DNA of 60,000 nt from Owenia fusiformis. Taxonomy: Eukaryota > Annelida > Polychaeta > Sabellida > Oweniidae. A program made the position numbers and the translations under genes. The stretch is taken from NCBI GenBank assembly GCA_903813345.2, contig CAIIXF020000001.1:26837915-26897914 (forward strand), read 5' to 3'. Below the pieces are notes generated by a model. It made no database searches. It saw only the letters and a program-made list of their open reading frames with translations, and had not been told where the DNA came from. Positions 1 to 9,873 of the stretch are shown piece by piece (within the stretch, counting starts at the first letter, position 1; each line of letters begins with the position of its first letter).

Positions 1-27
1 TTTATCAATAATAACAATAATAATTAC

Positions 28-184
28 CTTCATCAAAGGAATCCTCCTCATTATTTGCCTTAGTTGCAGATGTCTCAATAGTATAACATTCTACTAGTCT
101 ACTGCCATCACATTGGGTCACCTGGCTGTGGAATACATCTCCAGTCAAATCATAGTCAAACCTTGGACCAACTGACATCAGATC
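28..184 (-). CDS. AHCTF1: ELYS exon 10 (last one in window)
   Basis: Acceptor CTCCAG, donor GAAG|GTAATT; phase 0 in, 1 out. RFDYDLTGDVFHSQ aligns with RYTLDLTGGMFPLR. The acidic NNEEDSFDE ends the exon. The gene continues left of the window. Confidence 0.9.
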
Positions 185-3100
185 CTGGAGGAAGATTGGA
201 GAATGAAAACTCAAAATAAGCAATAGGATTCATCAATGAAAATATCAAAATTTTATAAATGATACTGGGTATCTTCTTTGTGAATAAGATATAGACATAT
301 TTTATTGAGCATATGAAAACCTGAACAGTGCAAAAAGTTGGAACAATTTATTGCAAAAAAATAAATGTTACTTCATTGCAAATGTATCTGAATGCAACAA
401 AACAGATGCACATTTAAGCCATTCTACTAATGCTACTTACTTCATAGAGAATATTGCAGTTTCCATAAATTGTTCTCTCATTGAAGGCAAGCTGATATAA
501 ACACAGTAGACCAGTATCCCCTTGACTGGAAAACAAATGGAAAGATTAAATAAAAAGTGTAATGACAAGAAAAAAAAATATATAACTTGAGTACTTTAAT
601 ATGAATCACAGTAAACACATAGCATATGACTAGGAATATAAAAATGTTAACTTTTTAATGTCTACAAAATATGTATACTAGAAAAGCATCAAACAAATTA
701 TAAAGTTATGAAGATTCAGGGGTTTCACTAGAATTTCTCATAACAGGCTATATAAATGAAAACAGGCAAAATTAATGAAAACATAGAAAAGTCCCTCAAT
801 ACAACAGGTGATTTTCTGAATACAACTGGTGAAAATCGCCTGTTGCCTGCTGGTAATGAAACCCATGAAGATTGTACATAAGACAATCAACAAAATAAAG
901 TAAGTTTACTCACATGGAGTCCTGTATTCTTGGCCCCCTGCCTACCCAGATGTAGACAAACTTGCGGGGGTCATTCTCTGGCTCCTGGTAAGCAAAGTGG
1001 GTCACTGGAGGCAGGTCCTCTTCAAACCTACAGCTATATCTACAAAAATAGAATGTTGATATGTCATTGTGTGCTTACAAATTATCACATATACATGTAT
1101 TTCATAGATTGTTAATTATTATTTTGGTCCACACTCTCATCTTAGCAATTTTAATATAAAACATGACTCCACCCAACCATTCAATGTCACCCAATATAGC
1201 CAATTTTTCTGACTCCAATATACTTCACAACATAAAGACATTCCATGTCAAAGACAGTGCCCAAGTTATTAATATGCAACTACAATTCATTCTATTCTGC
1301 CTACTTACTCTAATGTCTGGTTGTACATTTTCCATAGCTGAAAACTGCCAAAGTTGAAGCCTACAGCAAGTAACCCGGTGTGGCCTATATACTTCAAACT
1401 GGTCACAACAACTGTATCTGGAAGAAGATCAGTATTCTAAATTGGACAATTCCACAGAATTACTGTTTCAGGAGGAAATATAAAATCCATTAAAAAAATC
1501 ACACATCCCATAAGAAAAATCTCATTTAGATTTTTTAGACTAAGCCTGTGTATTAGACTGAAACAAAATAAACAATATAAACGCGACATGTGCCCTATAA
1601 ACCAAAAAATTATGAAAAAATGTGCAAAGTGCAATAAATCTAAAAAAGAAAAATTCAAGTGAATGACGAATCAACATTTCTAGAACAATATGGGGGTCTA
1701 GGACTAGAACTAACTTTTTTCACAACTGTTCAAAGCATCTCTATCTTAACTGTACTACATTGTGTTCATGGTATTTCATTTCACTAATAATAGTACTAGT
1801 CTAAATCTGCCTTCACTAACATATAAAACAAAAATACCTGCACTGAAGTCCCTTATAGTTTTGCCATCCTGTTTCCTGTACTTGTAAGCTCCTCTTTCAA
1901 ATGCACTTCCTTTTAAAATAAAAATACATAATAATTTTCCAAATACATTCCAACATTTGCATTATATAACTAGTGGCAAATCCCAAGGAACAAAATGTTT
2001 CCCAAAACAATATATGAAGATTATGATAGAGAATAGTGCAAAATTTTGTATATATTGGAGAAATCACTAATATCAGTGTCAAAACCGTCTATATACATTC
2101 AGCGCTATGTTTAGTGAGTAAAATTTTGTGTAGCCTAGCCATCAGATCGAAGCTTTAATAGAAAAAATTAGATTAAAGACATTGATTCCAGATAACAAAA
2201 AAAAGTACATACTGTCTAGTTCTATACAGAGGTGTTCATCTCTATGCAGGGCCTGGAGTCTTTGAGTGCTAAAGTCCCGACTCTGTATATCTATCATACA
2301 TACAGTGCCAGCTGTCACCTCATTCGTCACCTCATCCCACTCATCCAAACACATATCTGACAAGGGAACAAAGGGGAACATTAAAAAACAAGAGACATAG
2401 AAATTAATATTTCAAAAATATTTAAAAATTCAAATTTGTCCGAAACAGGGATAATGCTCATTTAGATTGAAGAACTTCGTTCTCCAAACCAAGAATCGTC
2501 CTTTGCTTTTTATCTTGAGAAGCAAATATTAGTGTGAATTGTCATATTTAGAAGTTCACTGCTTAATATGTGCCACTGCATGATCTGAATTATTTGGAAT
2601 CTCAAGCTTTATCAAAGATATGGTAATACCAATATAACAGGAGTGAGTATTCTCACCTATTATATAGACATGTCCACCTTGAGTACCGACAGCCACAATG
2701 CCTTGGAAACACAACAATAGTTCACTAAATGCAGGGTTGGCCTCAACTGTCTTTGTCTCATCTGTAACCCCAGACACTGCAGTCACCTACATAGACAGAG
2801 ACGTAAATGGTTGTAATATTATATACAAGATGGATTAAATATGTAGTAAAAGAGAGGAAAACAAAGGGGACATGCCATTAAGAGGCCATTCTCTGACTTA
2901 GTCATTTTTTCAAAAGTGTGAAAATAAAAAAATTCATGAAAAGTTCTTAAAATATTCTGAATAACAAGTTGAATATATATATTTAATGATGGCACAAGCA
3001 AAAGTCTGAAAATTAACACGAAATGAAGGGTTTTGACAGATGCAAAAGATGGTAGATTTGTGATGAAGAAATAGAGGTTTTTGCAGTAACAACACAATTA

Positions 3101-6001
3101 CCTCCAAGTTATCCGTTATGAAAGGCTGAGGACTAAACTTGACATAATTTTCAATCTCAGATTATCAGTAGTATCTAACTTAAGCCGGACAGCCACTCTA
3201 AATGTATATGGAGCCCATAAGATTCATTTTTCTCAATTGAAGTCACTATTTCTGTTTTTAGCTTGAGAGGATAGGAGGTACATGAACATGCTTAGTTTAC
3301 CTAGATCACAAGCCTTACCACAAATATAAAGTATATGGGAATAGAGTTGATATGTGTGAGAACCTTAAACTTCTCATTTTATTGGGGATGGAACTTGTGG
3401 ACCATGTGTATTTCTAACTTCTTCACATGTGCATGGATCTCAAATTGTGGCAGCCATCTTGGATTTGTCATATTATGTGGACATGGTTTTGGTTGTGCTG
3501 AATTTGTTTCAAAATAACATTTCTTGTATACCTTCGATAAGTGAGATAGGCATTTGAAATTAAATACAGATAGTATACTTGGCATTTAATGCAGTAAACA
3601 GTAATACAATTTATTCTTACATAATAAGTGAGTCCAGACAAAAAGTTGTTATTGTATTAGTTTAACTGGGCATAAATTACACTCATTGGCCTTGGTTTTC
3701 TTAATTGGCTTGGATAAAATGTTGTTCTGTTTATTCAGAAAAGGAGTATAGTTCAATATACAAGTTCACATTCGTTGTAGAAATGAATCTCATATTATTA
3801 TTACAAAAATATAATAAAAAACAAGTTTCTATTAATTGCAAAAGTTAGCGTCTATGTCATGACTGAGTTTGGGTTCCGCTTCTAGGGAAAAAATATTCAT
3901 CTGGAAATATCGGGTAAGCAAATATCGTATACACTCCATATTTAATCCTCCCAGTAAATAACATTGATATACAGTATACAAGTATATATGACATCGAGGA
4001 TCTGGGGTTTGGGTAATGTGAGACATGAGGCCACTTGTCTTTTTGAATCTCATATTCAATATTCTTCCTTTAAACCCTCATATTTAATATTTTTGGAGTG
4101 GTAATTCAATTATGTACATATTCTTTATCCCATAGTTGAACTCTGTTCTGCTCTGTTAGGTAACATGAAAACATATTTATGATATTTTGCAAATGCGTGG
4201 AAAAAGTGATATCTGTGGAATACGGAAAATATTTCACAGATATCACCTTTTGGCAGGGATTTGAAAACTACCACCAATATGGTGTGTTTTGTTAAATAGT
4301 GATTTCATGACATCACGGGGATGAATGAATGAATGGATGTTGTTTTGATATGCTTTGTTTAGTCTTAGAGGTGAACTATGGGAAAAATAGAACATCCTAT
4401 GAATTTTCGTGATATTGTGTTAATCCAACTCATTGATATCAATATCTGCGCTTATTCGCTATGCTAACTTGGCAAGATATTGATATCACCTCGGAGATAA
4501 AGATGAAATCATTTAAAATCATATGATATCCTATACATATCCTTTACTGTGCCAGAACTTTCTTGTATGTTATATATTTTGGCACAGGCCATCATTTATT
4601 TTCCTTGAATCATGCTTTTGTTCCTCGTTTTAGAAATGAGAGGAAATTTTTGATTTTCCTTGTATTTAAGTTGCTTAAATGTTGCCCTGTGATAATTGAT
4701 AAAATTCAATAGTAATCCATTACATTCACAGTTGAAATGTACCCATTCCTAGCCCAGAACCTACCAAAATAGCATTTGCATTTTGTCAATATTGCCCTTT
4801 GTGCTTTTCCATGAAAGTAATTTTAATCGTATCTTTTCTTCAGTATTTCATATATTACATTTTAATATATTTAAATTGGTTAATATTTATATACTATTTA
4901 CTTAGACAACAATAAATAAAGATTTTTTTGTAAAAACACCAAAAATGGTATATGATCTTTAAATGACTGTTGTGTGAACATCAAAGGTCAAAATTCGCTG
5001 AAATTGTATTTTTATAAAGCACAAATGATTTTTCTTCAATGTGATATGCATTATTATCATATATCTTTGGGGGCTAAAAAGGGCCCTTAATGACACCCGT
5101 CCTTTAATTCCCAAAGTTTTAATTGAAAAAAAACATGAATAAATGTGTTTCTGTAAAAATCTGGTGAGGCAGTTGCCTCACTTGCCTCATGCTTGGCTTT
5201 GCACATGAGTACAAACTATATGTGGGTGTATATTTTGATTTGATCATTTTATATTATATCAATTAGGATATTGGGTGAATGAAATTAAATCTTACATTAC
5301 CTTATATGGTATATGAACAGCTTTGACGACTTTTGATTTGCGAACATCGAACATGCACAGCATGCCTGTTCTGTTACTGGTCTCCAGCCCAATTAACAAT
5401 GCAGCACCCTTATTGAACTCTGATACACACGTAATACTGGTATTGCAATCCTTCAGTGCAGCTCCAAACATCCACGCTGCGATCCTAGCACCATTTCTCG
5501 AATTAATAATTTCCAATGCTGGGCCACGGGCAACCCAGCTAAATCTTCCTCCTGTAAAAGTAAATGTATATTTTGAAACATTCTAGCTTTACATGGAATA
5601 TGAAGCTTTCCTTCCTTTTATAAGTTGTACAGGTTAACCAAAAGAGTGCTTCTCTGAATAGATTTTGTATACAGTAAAACCTGTTTAAGTGGAACACATA
5701 CAGTATCTCTTAAGTGTTCCACTTGGGAGGTTTTCCACTTATAAATGTCCATTCAACATTTAGTCAGTTGGTCTTGGTATTCTGAAAAGTATTCCACTAA
5801 CAGAGGTGTTACACTTCTAGAGGTATTCCACTTTACACGTATCATTGTATTTCAATCTCAAGAAATTATACCTTCATGTGTTTGTCCAAAGATGCAAGTG
5901 TCTTGCTGTGTAATGTCACTACTTCTCTCTAGACTTTCTAAAGTAGCCGCAGAGTATGGCAGCAGCTGTCCTGTATAGCTTGGCTGCTGCTCTTGCTTCA
6001 T
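28..6001 (-). CDS. AHCTF1: ELYS nucleoporin, N-terminal beta-propeller portion (9 coding exons; gene continues past left edge)
   Basis: ELYS binds chromatin and recruits the Nup107-160 complex to begin nuclear pore assembly after mitosis; it also acts at kinetochores and the nuclear envelope. I join exons 6001-5872, 5551-5301, 2786-2657, 2356-2213, 1909-1838, 1417-1309, 1027-914, 525-441 and 184-28. All introns are GT-AG and phases are continuous, giving 397 codons. Segments that align with vertebrate ELYS include TGQLLPYSAATLESL near the N terminus, [95 protein letters not shown], NILYE and FDYDLTGDVF. These are blades of the N-terminal seven-bladed propeller. The alpha-helical middle and AT-hook tail lie beyond position 1. 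Recognition is by recalled family resemblance, not a database search. Confidence 0.93.
441..525 (-). CDS. AHCTF1: ELYS exon 9
   Basis: Acceptor TTTTCCAG, donor TATGAA|GTAAGT; phase 2 in, 0 out. [20 protein letters not shown] and NILYE match GDVLSLHLLQLAF...GQILYE. Confidence 0.92.
914..1027 (-). CDS. AHCTF1: ELYS exon 8
   Basis: Acceptor GCTGTAG, donor CCAT|GTGAGT; phase 2 in and out. It contains [20 protein letters not shown], close to [20 protein letters not shown] of vertebrates. QEPENDPR is a hallmark of the family. Confidence 0.93.
1309..1417 (-). CDS. AHCTF1: ELYS exon 7
   Basis: Acceptor CTTCCAG, donor TTAGA|GTAAGT; phase 1 in, 2 out. TVVVTSLKYIGHTGLLAVGF followed by GSFQLW corresponds to the AVSTLSYI...LAVGFSDGYLALW blade of vertebrate ELYS. 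Confidence 0.92.
1838..1909 (-). CDS. AHCTF1: ELYS exon 6: 72-nt symmetric exon, possibly alternative
   Basis: A 72-nt open segment with a good acceptor (pyrimidine-rich TATTTTTATTTTAAAAG) and donor GCAG|GTATTT. It is phase 1 on both sides, so it adds 24 residues (RSAFERGAYKYRKQDGK, then TIRDFSA) or can be skipped without changing frame. The vertebrate protein, as I recall it, has only a short linker at this point, so the insert would extend a loop between blades. It is either a constitutive invertebrate exon or a cassette exon. Confidence 0.68.
2213..2356 (-). CDS. AHCTF1: ELYS exon 5
   Basis: Acceptor TTGTCAG, donor ACA|GTATGT; phase 1 in and out; residues 171-218. [17 protein letters not shown] and DEHLCIELD parallel DLCLDD and RHLCFQL of the vertebrate protein. 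Confidence 0.9.
2657..2786 (-). CDS. AHCTF1: ELYS exon 4: propeller strand block
   Basis: Acceptor ATGTAG, donor ATAG|GTGAGA; phase 0 in, 1 out; residues 128-170. VTAVSGVTDE followed by [15 protein letters not shown] matches the RVTAIEP and GVAAVVTDVGQILLVD stretches of vertebrate ELYS. Confidence 0.92.
2787..5300. other. ELYS intron between propeller exons 3 and 4; small hairpin at 4199-4250
   Basis: No coding exon is visible. A short inverted repeat (AAAAGTGATATCTGTG near 4202, CACAGATATCACCTTTT ending near 4250) could fold into a hairpin. A CAAGATGGCTGCC YY1-like motif lies on the minus strand near 3449-3461. The rest is AT-rich unique-looking DNA. Confidence 0.6.
5301..5551 (-). CDS. AHCTF1: ELYS exon 3: first propeller blades
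   Basis: Acceptor TTTTACAG and donor AAG|GTAATG; phase 1 in, 0 out; residues 44-127. It carries WVARGPALEIINSRNGARIAAW and ALLIGLE followed by KSKVVKAV, the most recognisable ELYS signatures in the window. Confidence 0.93.
5672..5850. mobile_element. Degraded CAGTAAAACC-type MITE
   Basis: It starts with TA|CAGTAAAACCTG and carries AAGTGGAACAC and TTCCACTT segments like the better-preserved copy at 24345-24522. The right end is degenerate. It lies in the ELYS intron between exons 2 and 3. Confidence 0.5.
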
Positions 6002-6008
6002 TTTAAGT
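5872..6008 (-). CDS. AHCTF1: ELYS exon 2: start codon exon
   Basis: The ATG is at 6001-5999. The exon opens at 6008 after a strong pyrimidine tract (tttttttgtttgttttag), so seven bases of 5' UTR lie here and a non-coding first exon must sit upstream. It ends at 5872 with donor AAG|GTATAA, phase 1. It encodes residues 1-43, including TGQLLPYSAATLESL, which resembles the SGLLPFP start of vertebrate ELYS. Confidence 0.88.
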
Positions 6009-6627
6009 CTAAAACAAACAAAAAAATATATTGTTTAGTTTTAAGAGTGAAAAATAATTATTCCATGTCTTCATAAGACAATGAAAGGAATTTGTCATTG
6101 TTGCTTAAATTGGGGATCTAATGGTGTTTCAAAATTTCTTGGTTCAGTTCAGTTTTTGAAGTAGCGTTTCTACTTCAGTTCTCAACTTAAATGTAATAAT
6201 CGGATAGCTAGAACAGACAATTCATTCAGCATGTGAGTGGCACAGAAATACTTTTATTTAGCAAATTTCATTTTTCATATACCTTCTCATTAGTATGACT
6301 CAATTCTCCACGATAGGTATATTATCATCATTAAGTATATAAAATAGCCCTACCATTAGGCTTTATAAGACCATAGAGCACTATAATCCTTCCAAAATCT
6401 TAACTCGCGATTTTATTCAAATGTCATTTTAGCGAACGGAAATATTCTGCTTATAAAACATTCACAAATGGCAATATTTTTCTGAACTAAGGTTATATAA
6501 AAACACAAAATGCAATTCATTGAAGTGTCACTCAAGCATGTACATCTGACATCAAATAGGATTTTGATGTCGACGCTCTTGATTGACGGTTATATCTATA
6601 TTGTCAAGTCTAGCGATATTCCACTAA

Positions 6628-8136
6628 GGCCAAACAAAAATATATGTCTGTTTCCTGCTCCATGCATTTTCAGATTAGGGTAGGTAGGTAGGAGGATTAT
6701 TTTATTTTTCATTAAAATTTTACTCAATTTTTTTTAGGGTAGGTCAGTCAGAAAAAATATTTTATCTTATGTTTTTTGTCATCTCTTCGTTTTGTCATTT
6801 GCTCTTAACTGCCATGAGACCTTAATTCATCATGCAATCTATAATCATTTGATCCATACTTACTTAAAACCTTCAGATATTGAACTAAATAAACAACTTG
6901 GTCAGGGTTCGAACTTTACTTTCTCGCCTGGTATTGAAAATTGTTACATGAGATTTTTTATAGGTAACTAAATACCAAAGTAAGGTAGTTGTTATTATCG
7001 CTTGAAATTGTTATTATCGCGATAAAACAAAGTTTTCCTTGACACTAGGCCTATATAATAATAAACAAGTCTATTGATCTATTATCAATTTTATTCCACC
7101 ATAACATTCGAAACTTCTGGATAAAGGCCTTCATGGACATCAAATATCAGTATATTTAGCACTGGATCAACAGAGGTTACAAAGTTGTCATCATATTAAT
7201 ATATGCCTCAAAAATATAATTTTTCTGACTCAAAAATAAACAGAATCAGCTTTAGAAGACCTTGGAAGAATATTTTTAATTCAAACAATTCAGAGAAAAC
7301 TTGTCTCTGTGAGAACAAAACATTTTCATCTGGTACATTGGAATTCCCTCTCCCAGAGTATCATTGATGCCACGTCAGTTTCCCACTTCAAAACCCTCCT
7401 GGACAAGGCATGGTACTCAGATCTTTATAAATAGCCACTAGTGAGCAATAATCAGTTCCCTACCCTAAATTCAGTTTTAATTTTAATAGATCAGATGGGA
7501 GAACATTAGGGTATAAAGCCTCCAACCCTCCTAAACTTGATGATGATGATAAGTCATGTGATCAAACTATAATAGACCAATCATGTGGTATAAACATTCA
7601 AATTCAAATTTCCCACGATAAACATTCCTAAGTGAAAGGTCAGGCTGATTTATGCAAATAGCTGTTGTGTTTTCGGGTTTCCCTCCCCAAGATTTTATTT
7701 TTCTTATTTCAAATCTGCATGGTAAAATGGGAATTGCAAATTTTATTGAAGGGAGTGAAACCCGAAACCAAGTTAGTACTTAGTGTTATAGATGTCTCCC
7801 TAGCAATTGCTAGACCCCTCTAGGAGTTGATTGCGGGCCCCTATTTTGAAGAGCAAAAATGGCGAACTTTTCAAGAAAATAAACAATATTTCCTGTGTTT
7901 CAAGTGTTTTGGGGGCCCTAACGATAATATTACTGCAAATGTTCCAGGGTATGAGAAATATGGACATCTGGGCCTGATGTGAGTAGAACATTTCAGAAGG
8001 AAATGTATTGTTTCAATCAAGTAGGGCCAGAGATAGAATATTTTATTTTTCATTGTACTAAAAAATGTCTTAGGGTCGGGGGTTCAAACTAGGGTCGGTC
8101 GGGGTTCCGGAAACGGACATATATTTTTGTTTGGCC
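6628..8136. mobile_element. Harbinger/PIF-like non-autonomous DNA transposon, 1.5 kb
   Basis: The ends are 28-bp terminal inverted repeats beginning GGCCAAACAAAAATATATGT, with one mismatch between the two ends. They are flanked by TAA at 6625-6627 and 8137-8139. A 3-bp TAA duplication and GGCC-type ends fit PIF/Harbinger. No transposase ORF is present. The element sits in the leader intron of ELYS and contains a LINE tail at about 7300-7557. AGGGTAGGTAGG (near 6676) and GGGTCGG motifs lie inside the ends. Confidence 0.82.
7324..7557 (+). mobile_element. 3' end of a truncated non-LTR retrotransposon (LINE)
   Basis: The plus-strand frame 7324-7434 reads FHLVHWNSLSQSIIDATSVS then HFKTLLDKAWYSDLYK and a TAG stop. 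This is the typical C-terminal tail after a LINE reverse transcriptase (WNsLp...a.sv..FK..LD). The following ~120 bases resemble a LINE 3' UTR and end in TGATGATGATGATAAG, a terminal microsatellite typical of CR1/L2-type elements. Only the tail remains, so it is dead. Confidence 0.75.
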
Positions 8137-8634
8137 TAAATATTGAAAGATCTGTCTGAATTTTAGAGTTTTAATAAGTAATACGATGAACAGTGGTCAT
8201 TCTCAGTTGTATGTTATATATTATTTACCTCGGAAGTAAGAAATCGGAAAATGGAAATTCCACTTCTATTAAGTAAGTGTAGAAGTTACTCCGTCTCTTA
8301 TGTCGACATTACCCATAGATACTAGTATTCCATAATTCCGCGGTGTGGACGGAATTTGACAAAACTTCAATTTTTTGCAGAATCCCTGATTTTCATGAAA
8401 ATCCCGCGGAATTACCAGAATTTCGAGAAATTACATATTTTACGATCTCCTACCTTTGCGGGGTATTTGAAGAGTGTCTGTTTATGTCCAACAATCAATC
8501 ATTATTGAGTACAAGTACGATTTCACCGTGAAATTCAACATTCTATCACGTTTAAATTCGCTAAAGCGAGTTCGCTAATGACGCACAGTTCTTACCTAGA
8601 AAGTAGCTGACTTTCGTTTCCGTTTTAAAAGATT

Positions 8635-8747
8635 GCAGAATTTGGACTTTTTTTGAAAATTTGTGCAGAATTTCGATTTTCTCCTTGCAGAATTTTCTTT
8701 TTTTCTTGCAGAATTTTTTGCAGAATTTTGATTTTTTTCATGCAGAA
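8635..8747. repeat. Irregular short tandem repeat, GCAGAATTT units
   Basis: GCAGAA(TTT) occurs six times between 8635 and 8747, separated by T/C-rich runs. A related copy is at about 8379. Spacing is irregular (12 to 30 bases). On the minus strand this reads AAATTCTGC. No function is evident. Confidence 0.6.
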
Positions 8748-9579
8748 AACTAGTATCTGTGATTACCCCACACGTCCACGTTACACCCCTTGGCCCTAGA
8801 ATAAGTGTTTTATCTTTAGGTATGAGGTTCAATATCCATCCGCCAAAAGGTATGACCCCTATATAGTCCATTTAAAAACTTGTGGTTTTGTTCTAAATAA
8901 TGCCATAGTTGGCTTCTAGGGTACCTAGTATGCCACTCTTTGGTATCAAAATAAAGAGGAGTTCAACTTTCATTTGAATTACGAAAATAGCGATGTAGGT
9001 CAAAAATAGTTCCAACGTGAGCATGTTTACTACGCGTTTGCCCGTCATCTCAGGATTGAGGAAATGGTAGCAAACGCGAGTTACAATAAATGGACACTGA
9101 TATCTCAAAAAGTAACCTGACTCCTTATAATTTGATGTAGATCAATCGAACCCCTATATGAACAGGTACATTTTGATATATAACACTATGGGGGTAAGCA
9201 TTTTATAGTTGATCAGGAACGCCATATGTGCAAAGTATTGTTCTGAATTTTCGAATTTGGTGTTGGATTACGGTACTCATACCTTTATGCCTCAAAATTT
9301 GGAAAGAGCAACATGTCATTCTTAGAAAAACAAACGTGCAAATTGAGAAAATGTTACACTAAGAGTATTTAAAATGTAAAAGAATTGAAAATTATCTTAC
9401 AGATATCGTAATCATTTGAAATGAAAATTGTTGGTGAATTTTTCAGTTTTTTTTATAGCGTTTTCAAATAACTTAGATTTTCGTGAGTTCTGAGCATTGT
9501 TTATAAAAGATAAGATTCCAGACTAATTGCCTACATAAGTGAGACTTTATAAGATATCAAAGAAGCACTATATACTTAC

Positions 9580-9658
9580 GATTAGTAGTGTATTTCACCA
9601 AAACAGAGAGCAAATCTTGCACGAGTTTGTAAAAATGACCGCCATTCTCCAATAGCGT
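9580..9658 (-). other. AHCTF1: Putative non-coding first exon of ELYS
   Basis: The minus strand has a near-ideal donor CTAATC|GTAAGTAT with the cut after 9580, just downstream of the palindromic promoter element. The ATG exon 3.6 kb away begins with an acceptor seven bases before the ATG and therefore needs an upstream leader exon. The left boundary is firm if the donor is used; the transcription start is only estimated. Confidence 0.55.
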
Positions 9659-9706
9659 AAATCTCGCGAGATTTGTTCTGGACGAAACATTATCAGTTTT
9701 GATTGG
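9659..9706. promoter_or_regulatory. Probable bidirectional promoter core: TCTCGCGAGA palindrome plus CCAAT box
   Basis: AAATCTCGCGAGATTT at 9659-9674 is a perfect 16-bp palindrome containing TCTCGCGAGA, the element bound by BANP in promoters of essential vertebrate genes. ATTGG at 9702-9706 reads CCAAT on the minus strand. It lies between the putative ELYS leader exon (minus) and the proposed AFAP start exon (plus), both with GTAAGT donors. CpG is otherwise scarce here. Confidence 0.6.
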
Positions 9707-9842
9707 CCAAAAGTTTGAGCAAGACCAAAGTTCAACAGAAACGAATATCGGATAAAAAAGTTGTTCTATATCATTCATGATGCTAAAATAAAGATATGCG
9801 AAAAGGATACTTGCTGCTTGATGTCGGACCGATACATTAAAT

Positions 9843-9873
9843 ATGTCAAAGTGCCCATTTGATGGTTTAAAGG
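9843..9873 (+). CDS. AFAP1: AFAP-like exon 1: proposed start exon
   Basis: ATG at 9843 encodes MSKCPFDGLK and stops at a strong donor, AAAGG|GTAAGT, phase 1. The next recognised exon needs phase 1, and the join gives DLLPGIEDF. The location just past the bidirectional promoter also fits. Support is positional, because such a short N terminus cannot be recognised by similarity. Confidence 0.55.

Noticed and set aside
9557-9778. 73-codon minus-strand frame at the ELYS promoter as an alternative ELYS start
   Set aside because: It shows no likeness to ELYS, spans the palindromic promoter element and ignores the strong donor at 9580.
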